DNA of 47,992 nucleotides, taken from Asterionellopsis glacialis. Lineage: Eukaryota; Bacillariophyta; Plagiogrammaphyceae; Rhaphoneidales; Asterionellopsidaceae. Below, in pieces: positions 21,401 through 32,110 of the stretch. The position numbers and the translations under genes are program-made. The number at the start of each line of letters is the position of its first letter. Position 1 is the stretch's first letter. Location of the stretch: positions 1 through 47,992 of the forward strand of contig WKLE02002090.1 of NCBI GenBank assembly GCA_014885115.2, read 5' to 3'. Below the pieces are notes generated by a model, which saw only the letters and a list, made by a program, of their open reading frames with translations, had not been told where the DNA came from and made no database searches.

Positions 21401-24400
21401 GCGATGCCAGCCCAGGAGGATCGTTGTCATCAGGGAGCGGTTCGTCAGTATTTGCTTCTGCTATGCGTCTAGCTACCATGTCGAGGTGTGGCTCTAAACT
21501 TCTCAACTGACTTACTCTGATTTCGTCATGATCGCAGCTAACTGCAGCAGAAGGTTCTCCACATGCACCACACCATAAAGGTTGTATGAGCTGCCTACTC
21601 ACAGTGTCTAGGACGGAGTGTGTTTTGTCACCAAGTAGCACACAAGATGCAGTCCGTAGGTTAACTTGTTCTGCCACAAATGGAGTTATGACAGAGCGAG
21701 GTTCGAACAGATCTGGATGATTACAAACCTTTCGAAGCTGCATGAGGACATTCATCATTCCCATAAAATTGCCTCCTTTTTTCAACGACTGCCGGGTTGA
21801 TGATCGTGCCATGAACTCTTCATACAGAAACATCTTTGCAAAAGGAGAGAACATCGTGGTGAGCAAAAACAGCGCGAGGTACTCAACAACAGCGTGCATG
21901 GAGCAAGATCCCCGACATACTCACCTGCCGACGTGATAGCTTGCATTTTACAATATGTTCGAACTTCCCAGGCATTTGCGTTTCAACGTCCTTTTTTAGT
22001 CTGCGCAAAATAAAGGGCCTTATGATCCCATGCAAACGAGTGATAAGTTCATCACTGCGTTTACTATTTCCTTCTATGATGTTGTTCATAGGATTTGAAA
22101 ACCAATACGAAAATTCTTTTCTGGACCGAAAAATATACGGCATCAGGAAATGTAAAAGAGACCACAGTTCCATCAAGTTATTCTGAAAAAATATTTCAGG
22201 GCAAGTAGAAACAAGATGTAAAATGAGGACCGATCACAGGATTCAGATACAAAAGAAAGGTGTACATCAATCATACCTGTAGTGGAGTTCCAGTGAGAAG
22301 TAGCCTTCGTTGTGTGTTGAAATTGATCAGAGTCTGCCATCGTTGACTTTGGAAATTCTTGATGTTTTGTGCTTCGTCCAGGATCATATAATACCATTTT
22401 TTTCTTTTGAAGGCAAACGCGTCCTGTACGGCAAGTTGATAAGAAGTCACAACGATATGGTGCCAATTTGTCTAGAGTACGGATTGAAGGTGAGTTGATA
22501 CATGTAAAAGAAAACAAAGTACAAACATTAGCTCTCCCAACGCTTACCTTTGTCCATCCAGTTCTTAATTCTTTCCGGCGTTTTGCTGATCCATAGTAGC
22601 ACATAACTTTCATTCCAGGTGCGAATCGTTTGAATTCAGTTTCCCAGTTGACAATACACGATGTTGGTACGATAACGAGATGCGGCCCCCAAATACCTTT
22701 GTATGAGGCAAGATATGCAAGCAATGATATGGTTTGCAAGGTTTTCCCAAGACCCATCTCATCAGCCAGGATTCCATTCAATCGTCTAGTTTGAGTCGAC
22801 ACCAGCCAATTGAGACCAACCTGCTGATATTTTCGAAGTTTAACCCACGTAGAAAGTAGGAACGGACGACTTGCAAGAGTCTGTCTCATCTTCTCTTCGG
22901 ACGCTTGCAACCGCTTTAAAGCTGCAAGACCTTCGTCCTGACTGTCTTGATCTGTACTATTAGTCTCAAGTTTTGGCTTCTTGTTCTCCGAGTCTTTGTT
23001 ATCTTCGTTTTGCTTTCTTTTTAGCGAGGCTTCTGTGTTGGTCTCTGTTTCTTCTTCTTCGTTCGACGATTCATCCATCGAATCAGCACTATCTTGACCA
23101 CGCTCCATCATTTGGTACATTTTACGTAATTCCTCAATGGGTGTTTCACCTTCCTTTGTTAGCAGAGCTATTTCCTCGTCAGGGCTCATTTCTCGTCCAA
23201 GTCTTTCTTCCTCTATCATAGTTGTCTCGTCATCTACTGCTTCGACAGCATCTGGTTTGAATTCATCTTGTTCGAGGTTATCATCTTCATCAAACATAGA
23301 AGGTAACGGTGCCGCTGTCGCTTGCTTTCCTTTTATATCATCCTCGTTTTTGCTTTGATCGCTCATATTTTCTTCCTCATCATTGTCTTTGCTTGTATTA
23401 TTGTTGTCGTCATCCATACCAGCATAAAGTTTTCGTAACTCGTCCACTGACATTTCACTTTCACGTTTCAACAAAGCGATTTCATCTGCATATGACATAT
23501 CTCTTCCAAGTTTTTCTTCAGCTTCAATGGTAGTTTCGTCATCCACAGCTGGAGTAGCACTATCCGGTTGAAATTCATCTTCATCAGTTTCATCATCTGC
23601 TTTGGTAATTACCGTGGAAAGTAATTTGGATGTTGACGATACTGAGGCAGCAGCTAGGGGTTCAGTACTACTACTATCACTCTGTTGAGAATGTATATCA
23701 TTGTCACTGTCAGCATCAATTGTTGTAGCATGGGCACTTTCCATGGCGGCGTACATTTCACGTAACTTTTCAATTGGTATTTCACTTTCATTTTTTAGTA
23801 ATTCCATTTCTTGTTCATGTGACATATCACGTCCAAGGCGTTCCTCAGCTTCAATGGTGGTCTCATCGTCAACTTCCATTGTTGTAGGACAAAATTCATC
23901 TTCTTCACCAGCATCATCTTCATTTATTAAGGCATCAAAGGAAGATGACGAAGAAGCGGCACTTCCACCATTAGTCTCTACTTTTGACTTGGACGCAGCG
24001 ACAGCACTTCCAACAGCAGCTTGGGCTCCTGTTGATTCATCATTGGAAGACTTCTTCTCGTCGTCATCATTGCTACCATTATCATCACCACCAAGCGCAC
24101 CAGCATACATACGACGTAGATCTTCTACAGACATTTCAGATTCACGTTGCAATAATTTAATTTCATCTTCTGCACTCATTTCACGACCTAGTCTTTCTTC
24201 AGCTTCTATTGTTGTTTCATCATCCACTAAATTTTCTTCTCCTATAAATTCACCAGAACCATCGTCATCGTCGTCAGAAGAATCATTGTTCCCATTGGAT
24301 CTACTTGTATTGACAAAATCTTCAACGTCACTAGCGTCTGCATCATCGTCTGCATCACTACCCGTATCAACCAACATATTAGATACTTTTCGTTTGGGTC

Positions 24401-25682
24401 GTGGTATATTTGAAGTAGCTGCCTCATCAAATCTAACCGTTTTACTTGCCGAGGTCGTATCTGTTACTTCTTTATCTGGTGTCGTTTGCTTTTCTTCTGC
24501 TTCGGCGGCAGCAGCAGCCTCTGCTTGAAGTCGCTCTAGTACATCATTAATTTCCATTGTACTTTCTTCTTGTAATTTTTCTAATTCTTCTGGATCTGCT
24601 ATAAATGATTTATCATCGTCGTCTTCATTATCATTTTGACTTGATTCATGTCTCCCCCCGCCCCATAAGCGTTGTTTACGTTCTCTAGTTTCTATAGCTT
24701 CTGCTTCTAAAAATGTTGTTTCATCATCTTCGTCATCACTCTCTAGTACAAATGATTCATCATCTGCAGATACGGTACTGTCTGATGCAGTGGATTCACC
24801 ATATAATTCACTCCCTTCCTCTACTGTCATTCTTGAATAATCTTGTTTTCGGTGAGCCGATCGACGTGATTTTAATTTTTGTTTGTCAGCTGCTGCAAGT
24901 GCTTCTTCGATAGTCATGGTATGGTGTTTACGACGACCTTGTTGTTGTCGTCGTCGTCGTCGAGAACGATGATGATGATGACCATTATTGTCATCATAGG
25001 ATGAATCATCCTCACTTTCACTTTCATCATTGTCATTTTGGTAGTTTTCATCATGCATTTTCGCAAGGGATTCACCGTATCGTTCTGTTTGTTTCACCAA
25101 GGCTACTAATTGTTTATTCATGGCAGATCGTTGTTCACCATCAGCCTCAAGGCGTTGTTTGTAGGCAATGATCCGTTCAATTTTATTCCACCAACCCTTG
25201 ACTTCACGTCCTAATTTTGCACCCAATCGACGTCGACGTAATTCTGCTTCGGCTAATTCTCGTAATCGACGTGATTCTTTCGTTTTATGGTATTGTTTCA
25301 TTCCTGTCGATACCTTTTTGGCAAGTGACCCATGACGTTTACGTTCTGATTGAAAATCAGCTGCCAACCACATCATTTCCTTCATAACAAAGTCCCAATG
25401 GACATCTGTTTTACCATTCTTATCGTAGGGAACTAATGGATACTTTGAGTCATGATTGTCTTGGGTTGCTGTTGTTGTTGTTGTGGGTGTTGGAGAAGTA
25501 GTAGTAGTAGCAGTACGACTACTACCTCGTTTGGTGGTTGTCTTTTTAGGTTTGGAGGAAGATGTAGGTGCTGTACCAATACTAATGACATCAAGACGTG
25601 CTTTAATTTCTTCCTTTCGTGATAATAAATCAGGATATGTCATTTCCGCTACAGCGGTTGCCATTTCAGATTGAGTTGGCAT
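18464..25682 (-). CDS. SWR1/SRCAP-type chromatin remodelling ATPase with repeated acidic modules and a WW/F-box/beta-helix tail, five exons
   Basis: Exons on the minus strand are 25682-22548, 22471-22277, 22182-21925, 21833-18888 and 18787-18464 (introns 76-100 bp, all phase 0), giving 2285 residues. Seen: an HSA domain (about 90-190) and four acidic repeats with [11 protein letters not shown]...LGR.M and a Met/Pro-x-EL-R-MY ending, at about 486-523, 604-641, 713-750 and 815-853; the last three follow a DEF motif. The SNF2 ATPase has GLGKT near 976 and DEAQ at 1077-1080. A long insertion follows RSVITPF, then helicase-C (about 1510-1610, RAHRIGQT) closes the engine. The C-terminus adds a WW-like motif (about 1935-1950), an F-box-like helix set (about 1965-2005) and beta-helix repeats (about 2026-2260). 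Known: SWR1 exchanges H2A for H2A.Z in nucleosomes. The tail resembles FBXO10/11-type modules. It diverges from the DHHC gene. Confidence 0.9.
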
Positions 25683-26130
25683 TTTTTATTGTTGTTGTTT
25701 TTCCTTTGTCTGCTTTGGGGTCCTTTCCTCTTTTTTTTTTCCCTCCTTTACTGCTGCCTTTCTACTAGAGGAGTCTCTCTCTAGAGTGTTGTCTATAGTA
25801 GATCTATATAGTTTGTTTCTTTTTTTTCAGTTGCAACATGTATAGTTTAATAGGAGATAAAAGATCTCTTTTTCATTCGTGTTCAATAATGATTGACTTT
25901 TTCTTGAAGAAAAAAAATGTTATCACAAATGTCGACGTTTCGATTATTTTTACTTCTTCTTGCAGGAGATCTTTATCTCTTCTTGTTTTCAAGATTGCAA
26001 AGGGGGGTTGGAGGAGGACTGTATGGATGTATCTAGAGAGAGAGAGAGAGATGCAAGTGTTGTGGTGTTGTTTAAAAAACTTGCTTTCGATCTTTTTCAG
26101 TTTGCCGAAATATCTCTGCACAAAATGACA

Positions 26131-26149
26131 TGTGTGTGTGTGTGTGTGT
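26131..26149. repeat. TG dinucleotide microsatellite
   Basis: This is a TG run of 19 bases in the divergent promoter region, likely length-variable between strains. Confidence 0.9.
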
Positions 26150-26619
26150 CGACCTTATTAACTAGAGTAGACTCTCTAGAAATGCGTGACACGGTGTCCC
26201 TTTTTCATGCTGGATTTTAGGTTTAAGTTAATTTAAATATTTATTTACTTTTTTAGTTTCTAGTTTTCATAGTAATATAAATGTACTCAAAATTTCATAA
26301 CAAAGAGCTTTTTTAATAAATTTGTATTATTTACAATAACCCTTTCTTACTTTCCGTTTTTGTCTGGCGGCAACAGTGAAGGAGTGTTGTTAGTTATTTT
26401 TGCCAAGTTGAGCGAGCCATCTTGGCCTGGTGGGTGGGTAGAGAGATGAGAAGATGAGAGATGAGCCAAGTAGAGCCCCGCCAACGAAACCCCGAGAATT
26501 GTGAATTGCATCTGAACTATTTTGATTGGACATCATACGTCATGATATAGATACGGCCGACCAAGATATGTGTTGAAACGGACAGAAGGCCAGAATAGAC
26601 CCTACGTAGTCCTGTTTAC

Positions 26620-26633
26620 GTACTCTAGAGTAC
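26620..26633. repeat. Perfect 14-bp palindrome GTACTCTAGAGTAC
   Basis: This perfect palindrome lies 114 bp upstream of the DHHC ATG. It shares its CTCTAGAG core with the 14-bp palindrome at 16673-16686. It could be a dimeric transcription-factor site; no factor is assigned. Confidence 0.8.
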
Positions 26634-26746
26634 CGTAACTCGTAGACTACCGTAAAAGGTATTGGTCGAACCTTGCTTTTTCAGGATCGAACTCAACAAA
26701 TTCTGTGTTCCCCCTTCATGATTCCATTATATAGTTCTTGCTCTGA

Positions 26747-28378
26747 ATGGCCATGAGCCAACAGCCAGACAGAACAACGGTACTAGCTGAGTCTCAAGTT
26801 GTTGATCCATCATCTACCTCGGTCATATCACCTTTGAATGAGACTTATACGAATGCAGGTGCATCATCCTTGGAAAACAGTGAGAATGACAATGCGAATG
26901 ATGAGGTAACTCGTTTGGCGAAAGACAGTGACGACGACGACGACGACGACGTCACGGCAAGTACGCCTCAAACGTTTCTTGTGGAATGTTCCACAAGTGG
27001 AAGCAGTAGTAACATCATGATGAAACCAAATAAAAATAATCATCAACACTACCAAGATGTTTCTGTATCATCCCCAAATCAACCGTCGCGATGTCGTATT
27101 GTTTTGACATATTTATCATGTTCTATCCTAGCATTGTTCTTGACATGTATAAGTCCAAACACCAATCTTTGGATTCAGAATACCACCGACGTTGACAATG
27201 ATGATGACAGCGACACCTTGGAACGAGACGCATTGACAAGATTAATAGTTGTAAGCGTCGGCACCTTGTTCACATTATGGTTGGTTCAAGGGAGTGATCC
27301 AGGATATTTAACAGCTGATATTTGTTCAGAAGTATATCAAGATGATGGGATGAGTTTATTAGGGTATGATGACAATACTACAAATAATGATAAAGATGAG
27401 GAGGATGAGAATGACGATAATGTCAAGGACAATGATGCTACTGATCTGTCACAAAATACATCAGAGAATTCTCCTCCTTGTCCATTGGATCCAAAACCAA
27501 TCGATATGGAAGCTCCATCATCATCATCATCCAACATTACACGACGAGGAAATAAAAAGCAAACAGAGAATGTATCATCTCTAATGCCTACTGCTCAAGA
27601 AGAAGAAGAAGAAGAACAAAATCTACGGAATACTCTCATGGGACATTCACAACAAGATCAAGATGCGCAACAGTCACATCCATTCTTTCAAGGGACACGT
27701 CGGAAAGTATGTACAGAATGCCAATTTGCACCTCCCTTACGAAGTCATCATTGTCGTATATGCAATCGATGTGTCGCAACATTTGATCATCATTGTAAAT
27801 TCATTGGTACATGTATTGGTGAACGCAATCATTGTCGGTTTTGGTGGTTTTTAACATGGCAAGCCTTTGCCTTTACCGAATTAACATCCATTGTAGCTTC
27901 GTCATCCTCGTTTAGTTTTTTTAAATTATTGCGCATGTTGTTAATGACTGCTGGAGATCAACAAGTAGATGAAGGTTGGTGGATTATTATTATTGCCAAA
28001 CTATACTTATATCCATTGTGGTTATTTGCGTGGCTCATGTGGATTGTACATACAATCTTTGCAATAACCAACATGACAACCTTTGAATGTGGTAAAGGAC
28101 CTAAACATATTGATTATTTGAAGGGTACACATGGAACTGATTTTCCATTTAGTAAAGGATTCTTGGGGAATGTAAGACTATTTTGTTGTCAACGTGACGC
28201 ATGTTGTTCGTTTATCCAAAGAAACAACCAAAAGAAAAAGGAAACTACAAATGAAACAGCATCATCTGTAGTAGCAGGATGGAAACCTATCGTTTGGAAA
28301 ACACCCGGAAAAATAATACGTGATTCCGAAGATTGGTGGGAACATCCATGGCAAAATAAATATTGGTCATGTTGTTGA
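26747..28378 (+). CDS. DHHC-type protein S-acyltransferase (palmitoyltransferase)
   Basis: The ORF encodes 543 residues from ATG (a second Met is at residue 3). The first 100 residues are disordered and acidic. Two membrane segments follow (about 119-140 and 165-184), then a long acidic loop. The DHHC cysteine-rich domain is KVCTECQFAPPLRSHHCRIC followed by NRCVATFDHHCKFIG, with catalytic DHHC at 347-350. Two more membrane segments (about 365-400 and 415-440) lead into TNMTTFECGKG, which matches the TTxE motif. Known: these enzymes transfer palmitate to cysteines of membrane-associated proteins via an acyl-enzyme on the DHHC Cys, usually in Golgi, plasma membrane or vacuole. The 160-residue loop between the second membrane segment and the DHHC domain is longer than usual. 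It diverges from the SWR1-type gene. Confidence 0.92.
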   Translation: MAMSQQPDRTTVLAESQVVDPSSTSVISPLNETYTNAGASSLENSENDNANDEVTRLAKDSDDDDDDDVTASTPQTFLVECSTSGSSSNIMMKPNKNNHQHYQDVSVSSPNQPSRCRIVLTYLSCSILALFLTCISPNTNLWIQNTTDVDNDDDSDTLERDALTRLIVVSVGTLFTLWLVQGSDPGYLTADICSEVYQDDGMSLLGYDDNTTNNDKDEEDENDDNVKDNDATDLSQNTSENSPPCPLDPKPIDMEAPSSSSSNITRRGNKKQTENVSSLMPTAQEEEEEEQNLRNTLMGHSQQDQDAQQSHPFFQGTRRKVCTECQFAPPLRSHHCRICNRCVATFDHHCKFIGTCIGERNHCRFWWFLTWQAFAFTELTSIVASSSSFSFFKLLRMLLMTAGDQQVDEGWWIIIIAKLYLYPLWLFAWLMWIVHTIFAITNMTTFECGKGPKHIDYLKGTHGTDFPFSKGFLGNVRLFCCQRDACCSFIQRNNQKKKETTNETASSVVAGWKPIVWKTPGKIIRDSEDWWEHPWQNKYWSCC

Positions 28379-29822
28379 TTTGATACTGCCTAGTTATGTT
28401 TGTGGATGATGAGTTGTTGGTAAGTTACTTTGCGTTTTCGTTGATGATTCAATGCACTATATGATGATTTGTTCTTTTCCACTTGCTGTTTTGGTATCAT
28501 ATTGATGGGGTGAATGACAGCCCTTGATGTTGTTCTCATTGTGCGATTGCTCGTACGGTATTGTGGTTATGAGCAAACTGTATCTCCGGATCTTGCGTAT
28601 TCCCTCTCAGAGGTTGAGTGCAATGCCTGATTCGGTCAACTGTTTGCAAAAGTGATATGGAGAGACCAATATAGTTGGACAAGATTGCTTTAAAAATTTA
28701 TTTATTTTTCTTCTGTAGCAGCCTTTGTCCTGGATGGCCTCCGACAATTTTGTGTCTTGCTTGAAATCTATTAATATATATATATTGGTTCAAATATATT
28801 ACTCACGACACCTGCTTTATATTCTTTTATTTGTTTAAATCATTCCTTTTCATTTTGAAATATCAAAAAGATGACTGAGAAAAGCAAACGATTGTATTAT
28901 ATTGGTATTTTTGATGTTGGATTTAAAAAAACTCTTTGGTCAAATACCAATGCAAAGTAGTTATGAATATTTTTTAAAATAACCAACATGTCTATCTTTA
29001 CTATTCGTTAATGCGTTATATAGGCTTTTTGGTCCATTGTTTTTACACAAAATACTTCCGTGTCAAACACGCAAGGATGATGTCCAAGGACTTTGTCCAG
29101 AAACTGTGGTTCGTATACACTGTGTCCATCTTTCTACATTATCACCAAATCCACGATCCCTTGAAACATTTTATGGAACGAATTTCAATTTGGCATAGAT
29201 GGGAGAAAACCAAGCTAAACTATTTACTGCAAGAGAATGTGAAAAGAACAACTATTCATATCATCGACCAAGGGTGTTTTGGGAACAAATGGTCGAAATG
29301 ACGTCTAAAGGGTACACTCCCAAAAAAAGCTATTGATAAGATCAGATCAGAGAGGTTTATGGGGTAGATAAAAATCCGTTACCAAAGTTATTTAAATGTC
29401 ATGAGACGTGACAGGGTGGAAAGGTAAAAATCCTAAACTCTCTTGGATCCTCAAAGAAGAATCACTTTAGGTTGCTTTGGGGATGACCACCCTTGACTTG
29501 AGTTGGTCTTGAATCTTGAATGTTCATCGCTTATTTATGGTGCATAAACTTTCTAATAAAAGAGCTATACTTCTTACAATTAGGAGTCACGTTTACTGTC
29601 CTACTTTGCAACCAGTACAGTCAATTGCTAATGTGGTTCTTTTGGAATGGTTCATTTCATGTACAACATACAAGCTGTTACAATCATATTACCTCGATTT
29701 ACATACTTCTTTGACATACCGCCAAAAGAACAGCATCTACATAGACAAACGTCAACCACTTGACGTAAAGTGTACTTTGAATCGATTTTTTTAATTGAGT
29801 TTGGTTTTGACAGTAATCTTAT
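28379..29822. other. Intergenic stretch between convergent genes, with a possible relic
   Basis: This contains the 3' flanks of the DHHC and glycosyltransferase genes and one candidate relic (listed separately, 29011-29360). It also has a short TA run near 28775. The frames 29516-29794 and 29520-29714 overlap in different phases without a recognisable domain. Nothing else is supported. Confidence 0.4.
29011..29360 (+). pseudogene. Possible relic of a dispersed diatom repeat protein
   Basis: Several frames together read like pieces of one protein. The phase of 29011 gives DFVQKLWFVYTVSIFLHYHQ. A second phase gives YSYHRPRVFWEQMVEMTSKG and then, after another shift, AIDKIRSERF. A TAG interrupts the second phase near 29197. 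The pattern (FW..MV.M...GYT...AIDKI) reminds me of a repeated unknown family in diatom genomes that may be transposon-borne, but I cannot confirm it. The multiple shifts suggest decay. Confidence 0.3.
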
Positions 29823-31316
29823 TCAACACCCCGTGGCCAAAACATCATTTTTGCTTTGCTGTACAGCTTCCAGTAAACTTCGACCAAAAACGTTACTTGG
29901 TTCCAAGGCCATTCCTTCTGCCCATTCGTTCATGGCATTGATTAGGATGAATCGATCATCATTGTCAATTTCCGTTGTATTTGCTGTCTTTTTTTCTACT
30001 TTTTTGCTTCCAGAACAACATGATTCAAAGTACAATGCTGCATGAAGATTTTCTTTAAACCTTGATACCACAACATGAGGTTCCTCAGCGGACCAAAGAT
30101 GCGCCTCTTTGTAACTACGTCTCGGGGTATTATCAAATGATGTCAATATTCCAGGTATTTCAGGTTTGAGTTTTCGTGGCCTTTTCTGATTGGTTTTGCC
30201 TCTCCTTGTCGCTGTTGATTTTGATTGGCACCAATCGGGTACTGTCATGGCTCTACCTTCATTCCATACATGAGGTTTGGGATAAGCAGTTGTTTTGTTG
30301 AATATGTCGAATGGGACACGTTCATTTTTGTTAATTCCCTCTCCGGTCAAGTTCCCCAATGGTTGAAGATATGTATGAGGCCTTGACAATGCAACGGTAA
30401 TGTAAAGACCTGGGAAACCATCCTCCTTAGCCAATTGACGCAAATGACGTAATATTGCAAAACTAAGTGGGGTTTTTTGGTAAACCATAAACACCGGTTC
30501 ATGATTCACCTTGATATAGTTTGGATGATGGAAAAACTGCCGTAGCCATTTGTAATGCTCTTTGACAGCTGGATGGATGTGATGTCTAGTCTGAGGGAAA
30601 TACTGTAATTGCAATACTCCATCCTTAGATACGTTGAACAATGGTGCTGTCTTCCCGTGCCATGTTGCTGTCCACTTGACTGCACACCAATGAAGACAAA
30701 AGGGTATGTTTGGATATCCATCTTGCAACATTTTTTCTAATGGTGCGTGTAAATTTGGTCCTGGATGTGTGGCATCATAAAACCAATAATGATGAAATAC
30801 AAATCCATCAATACCGTATTCCTTTGCCATTTCGCCCTGTTTCTTTCGTATTATTGGATCAGTGTAATCATAATATCCCAACTCTGTTGGCCTTGGTATA
30901 TCAAATCCAAGTCTATTTTTCATTGGCGCATTACGTAAATTATCCCAATCCGTAAATCCTACTCCCCAAAGTTTGTCATTGATAGCATCTCTATGAAATT
31001 GTGGAAATACAATAGCCAGAACCCTCGGAAGTTGCTGTCTGTTGTTGGGATCTTTTCGATCCTCTTTTAGTGACTCCTTCTTTGCTGTTGCTAAAGATAA
31101 TTTAGCTGATGCTGATGCGGGAATTTGTTTCTCTTTCAACATGATTATCTTCTTCAGAAAATGCTCTGATGAAAGATTTTGAATTGAAGACTCCTGAGAG
31201 TTAAATGTTGCATTATGAAGAAGCGTTACTGTAACCCAAAAGGTTGAAGAGAATACAAAGCAAATTCGAAGCAGTGTCCTACCAGATCTTTTAGTTATTG
31301 TAGTTGATTTCGTCAT
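29823..31316 (-). CDS. WbsX-like glycosyltransferase, predicted type II membrane protein
   Basis: The CDS encodes 497 residues from the ATG at 31316; the open frame extends 13 codons upstream but without an ATG. Residues 15-33 are hydrophobic, giving a single N-terminal anchor after a short basic segment, typical of Golgi type II enzymes. The conserved domain starts near 97 with VLAIVFPQFHRDAINDKLWG, followed by GFTDWDNLRNAP, EYGIDGFVFHHYWFYD and PFCLHWCAVKWTATW. The late INAMNEWAEGMALEPS also matches WbsX. Known: WbsX proteins are glycosyltransferases or related enzymes found mainly in bacterial surface-polysaccharide loci. Inferred: a Golgi role in glycan synthesis; substrate unknown. The bacterial-type family may reflect old horizontal transfer. 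Confidence 0.85.
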   Translation of the reverse strand: MTKSTTITKRSGRTLLRICFVFSSTFWVTVTLLHNATFNSQESSIQNLSSEHFLKKIIMLKEKQIPASASAKLSLATAKKESLKEDRKDPNNRQQLPRVLAIVFPQFHRDAINDKLWGVGFTDWDNLRNAPMKNRLGFDIPRPTELGYYDYTDPIIRKKQGEMAKEYGIDGFVFHHYWFYDATHPGPNLHAPLEKMLQDGYPNIPFCLHWCAVKWTATWHGKTAPLFNVSKDGVLQLQYFPQTRHHIHPAVKEHYKWLRQFFHHPNYIKVNHEPVFMVYQKTPLSFAILRHLRQLAKEDGFPGLYITVALSRPHTYLQPLGNLTGEGINKNERVPFDIFNKTTAYPKPHVWNEGRAMTVPDWCQSKSTATRRGKTNQKRPRKLKPEIPGILTSFDNTPRRSYKEAHLWSAEEPHVVVSRFKENLHAALYFESCCSGSKKVEKKTANTTEIDNDDRFILINAMNEWAEGMALEPSNVFGRSLLEAVQQSKNDVLATGC

Positions 31317-32110
31317 GTTTGGTATATATTTTTTCGCTGGGCCGTAATTCAGCAACAGGTCTTGCAGTCAGTCACTCGGTCTAGATATAATACTTAGTTG
31401 GTGGTTGAAGCATACTTCTGCATTATCAATGACATGGACTTAAAAAATGGGCCCACAGTCCTCTTGCCTCTACTACCGTATCGCATGCGACGATATCGCT
31501 CTCTTGGCACGCCCGAATACCTCCTTTTCTCCACCGGCTTTGAATTCCCATGGTAAATCAACATAATAAGCAAAGAAAATGAGGTTAAAGAGAAGGACAG
31601 TGGTCTCAGTAGCAGAATTCTCAACAACAACAATAAACATACCTTTTGGGATGTCACTAATGCGGTCGTCGTTAGACCTGGTCTTCTTTGAGAAATATAT
31701 TTTTGAAATTTTCATAATGATCAGAGAAATTCCGTAGAGTAGCTACGGCAGGGGATTTCAGCATTAGCGTCATTTTTTGTCCCCCTTGGATATGGAAACA
31801 TGTAGATTATTGTTAGGAATAAGGCTAAGTTTTTAATTTTTTTTAGTACAGTAATTCTTGTTGGACAAACCCTTCCAGTCTTAACTCAAGTCCCTGACCT
31901 CGCAGCCATATTAGAGCGTACCTACCGAAAAAAATTCCAAGAAGATTATCAGAAGCAAATTTAAAAAGTAATGAATCTGATTTCGGAACGAGCAGCAAAG
32001 AAGACAATAAAAAGAATATATATATTGTACGTGTAGCTTTTACTTTCAATATTATTTTCTGCCATCTAATGTGTCTAAATCTACCAAGCAGGTCTAATCA
32101 TGCTATCTCC
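31317..32110. other. Intergenic stretch, possibly holding a small spliced gene
   Basis: This lies between the glycosyltransferase 5' end and the arginase 3' end. A candidate two-exon gene is listed separately. A minus frame at 31843-32049 encodes a hydrophobic, signal-like segment but has no ATG. I see no RNA gene. Confidence 0.4.
31394..31773 (-). CDS. Possible small two-exon basic protein (unresolved)
   Basis: A possible model joins 31773-31678 (an ATG followed by MTLMLKSPAVATLRNF, resembling a mitochondrial presequence) to 31537-31394 (PVEKRRYSGVPRERYRRMRY ... YASTTN, very basic). The result is 79 residues with a phase-0 join. The acceptor ATTCAAAG is reasonable, but the donor GTCTAA is poor. 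An alternative ATG at 31715 with a good GTATGT donor gives other short products. I do not recognise the protein. Arg/Tyr density suggests an RNA- or ribosome-associated subunit, which is speculation. Confidence 0.25.

Larger units (their letters stand above)
25683..26746. other. Divergent intergenic region, 1064 bp
   Basis: This region separates the SWR1-type and DHHC genes and should hold two promoters. It contains CT/AG tracts (25770-25785 and 26032-26050), a TG microsatellite, a palindrome at 26620-26633 and a TATATAG at 26728-26734. The last is only 13 bp before the DHHC ATG, too close for an ordinary TATA box. Overlapping small ORFs on both strands are low-complexity and unsupported. Confidence 0.5.

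Noticed and set aside
23701..24528. 275-codon plus-strand ORF inside the SWR1 gene
   Set aside because: It is a Ser-rich antisense reading of acidic GA-rich codons of the SWR1 N-terminus.
25838..26220. Overlapping ORFs on both strands in the divergent region
   Set aside because: Their composition comes from CT/AG and TG tracts, with no domain and no homology I recognise.
31317..31355. Upstream extension of the WbsX-like frame and of the arginase second exon (to 33223)
   Set aside because: Both begin at TTG codons, not ATG. For arginase, a spliced ATG exon at 33388-33334 explains the 5' end.
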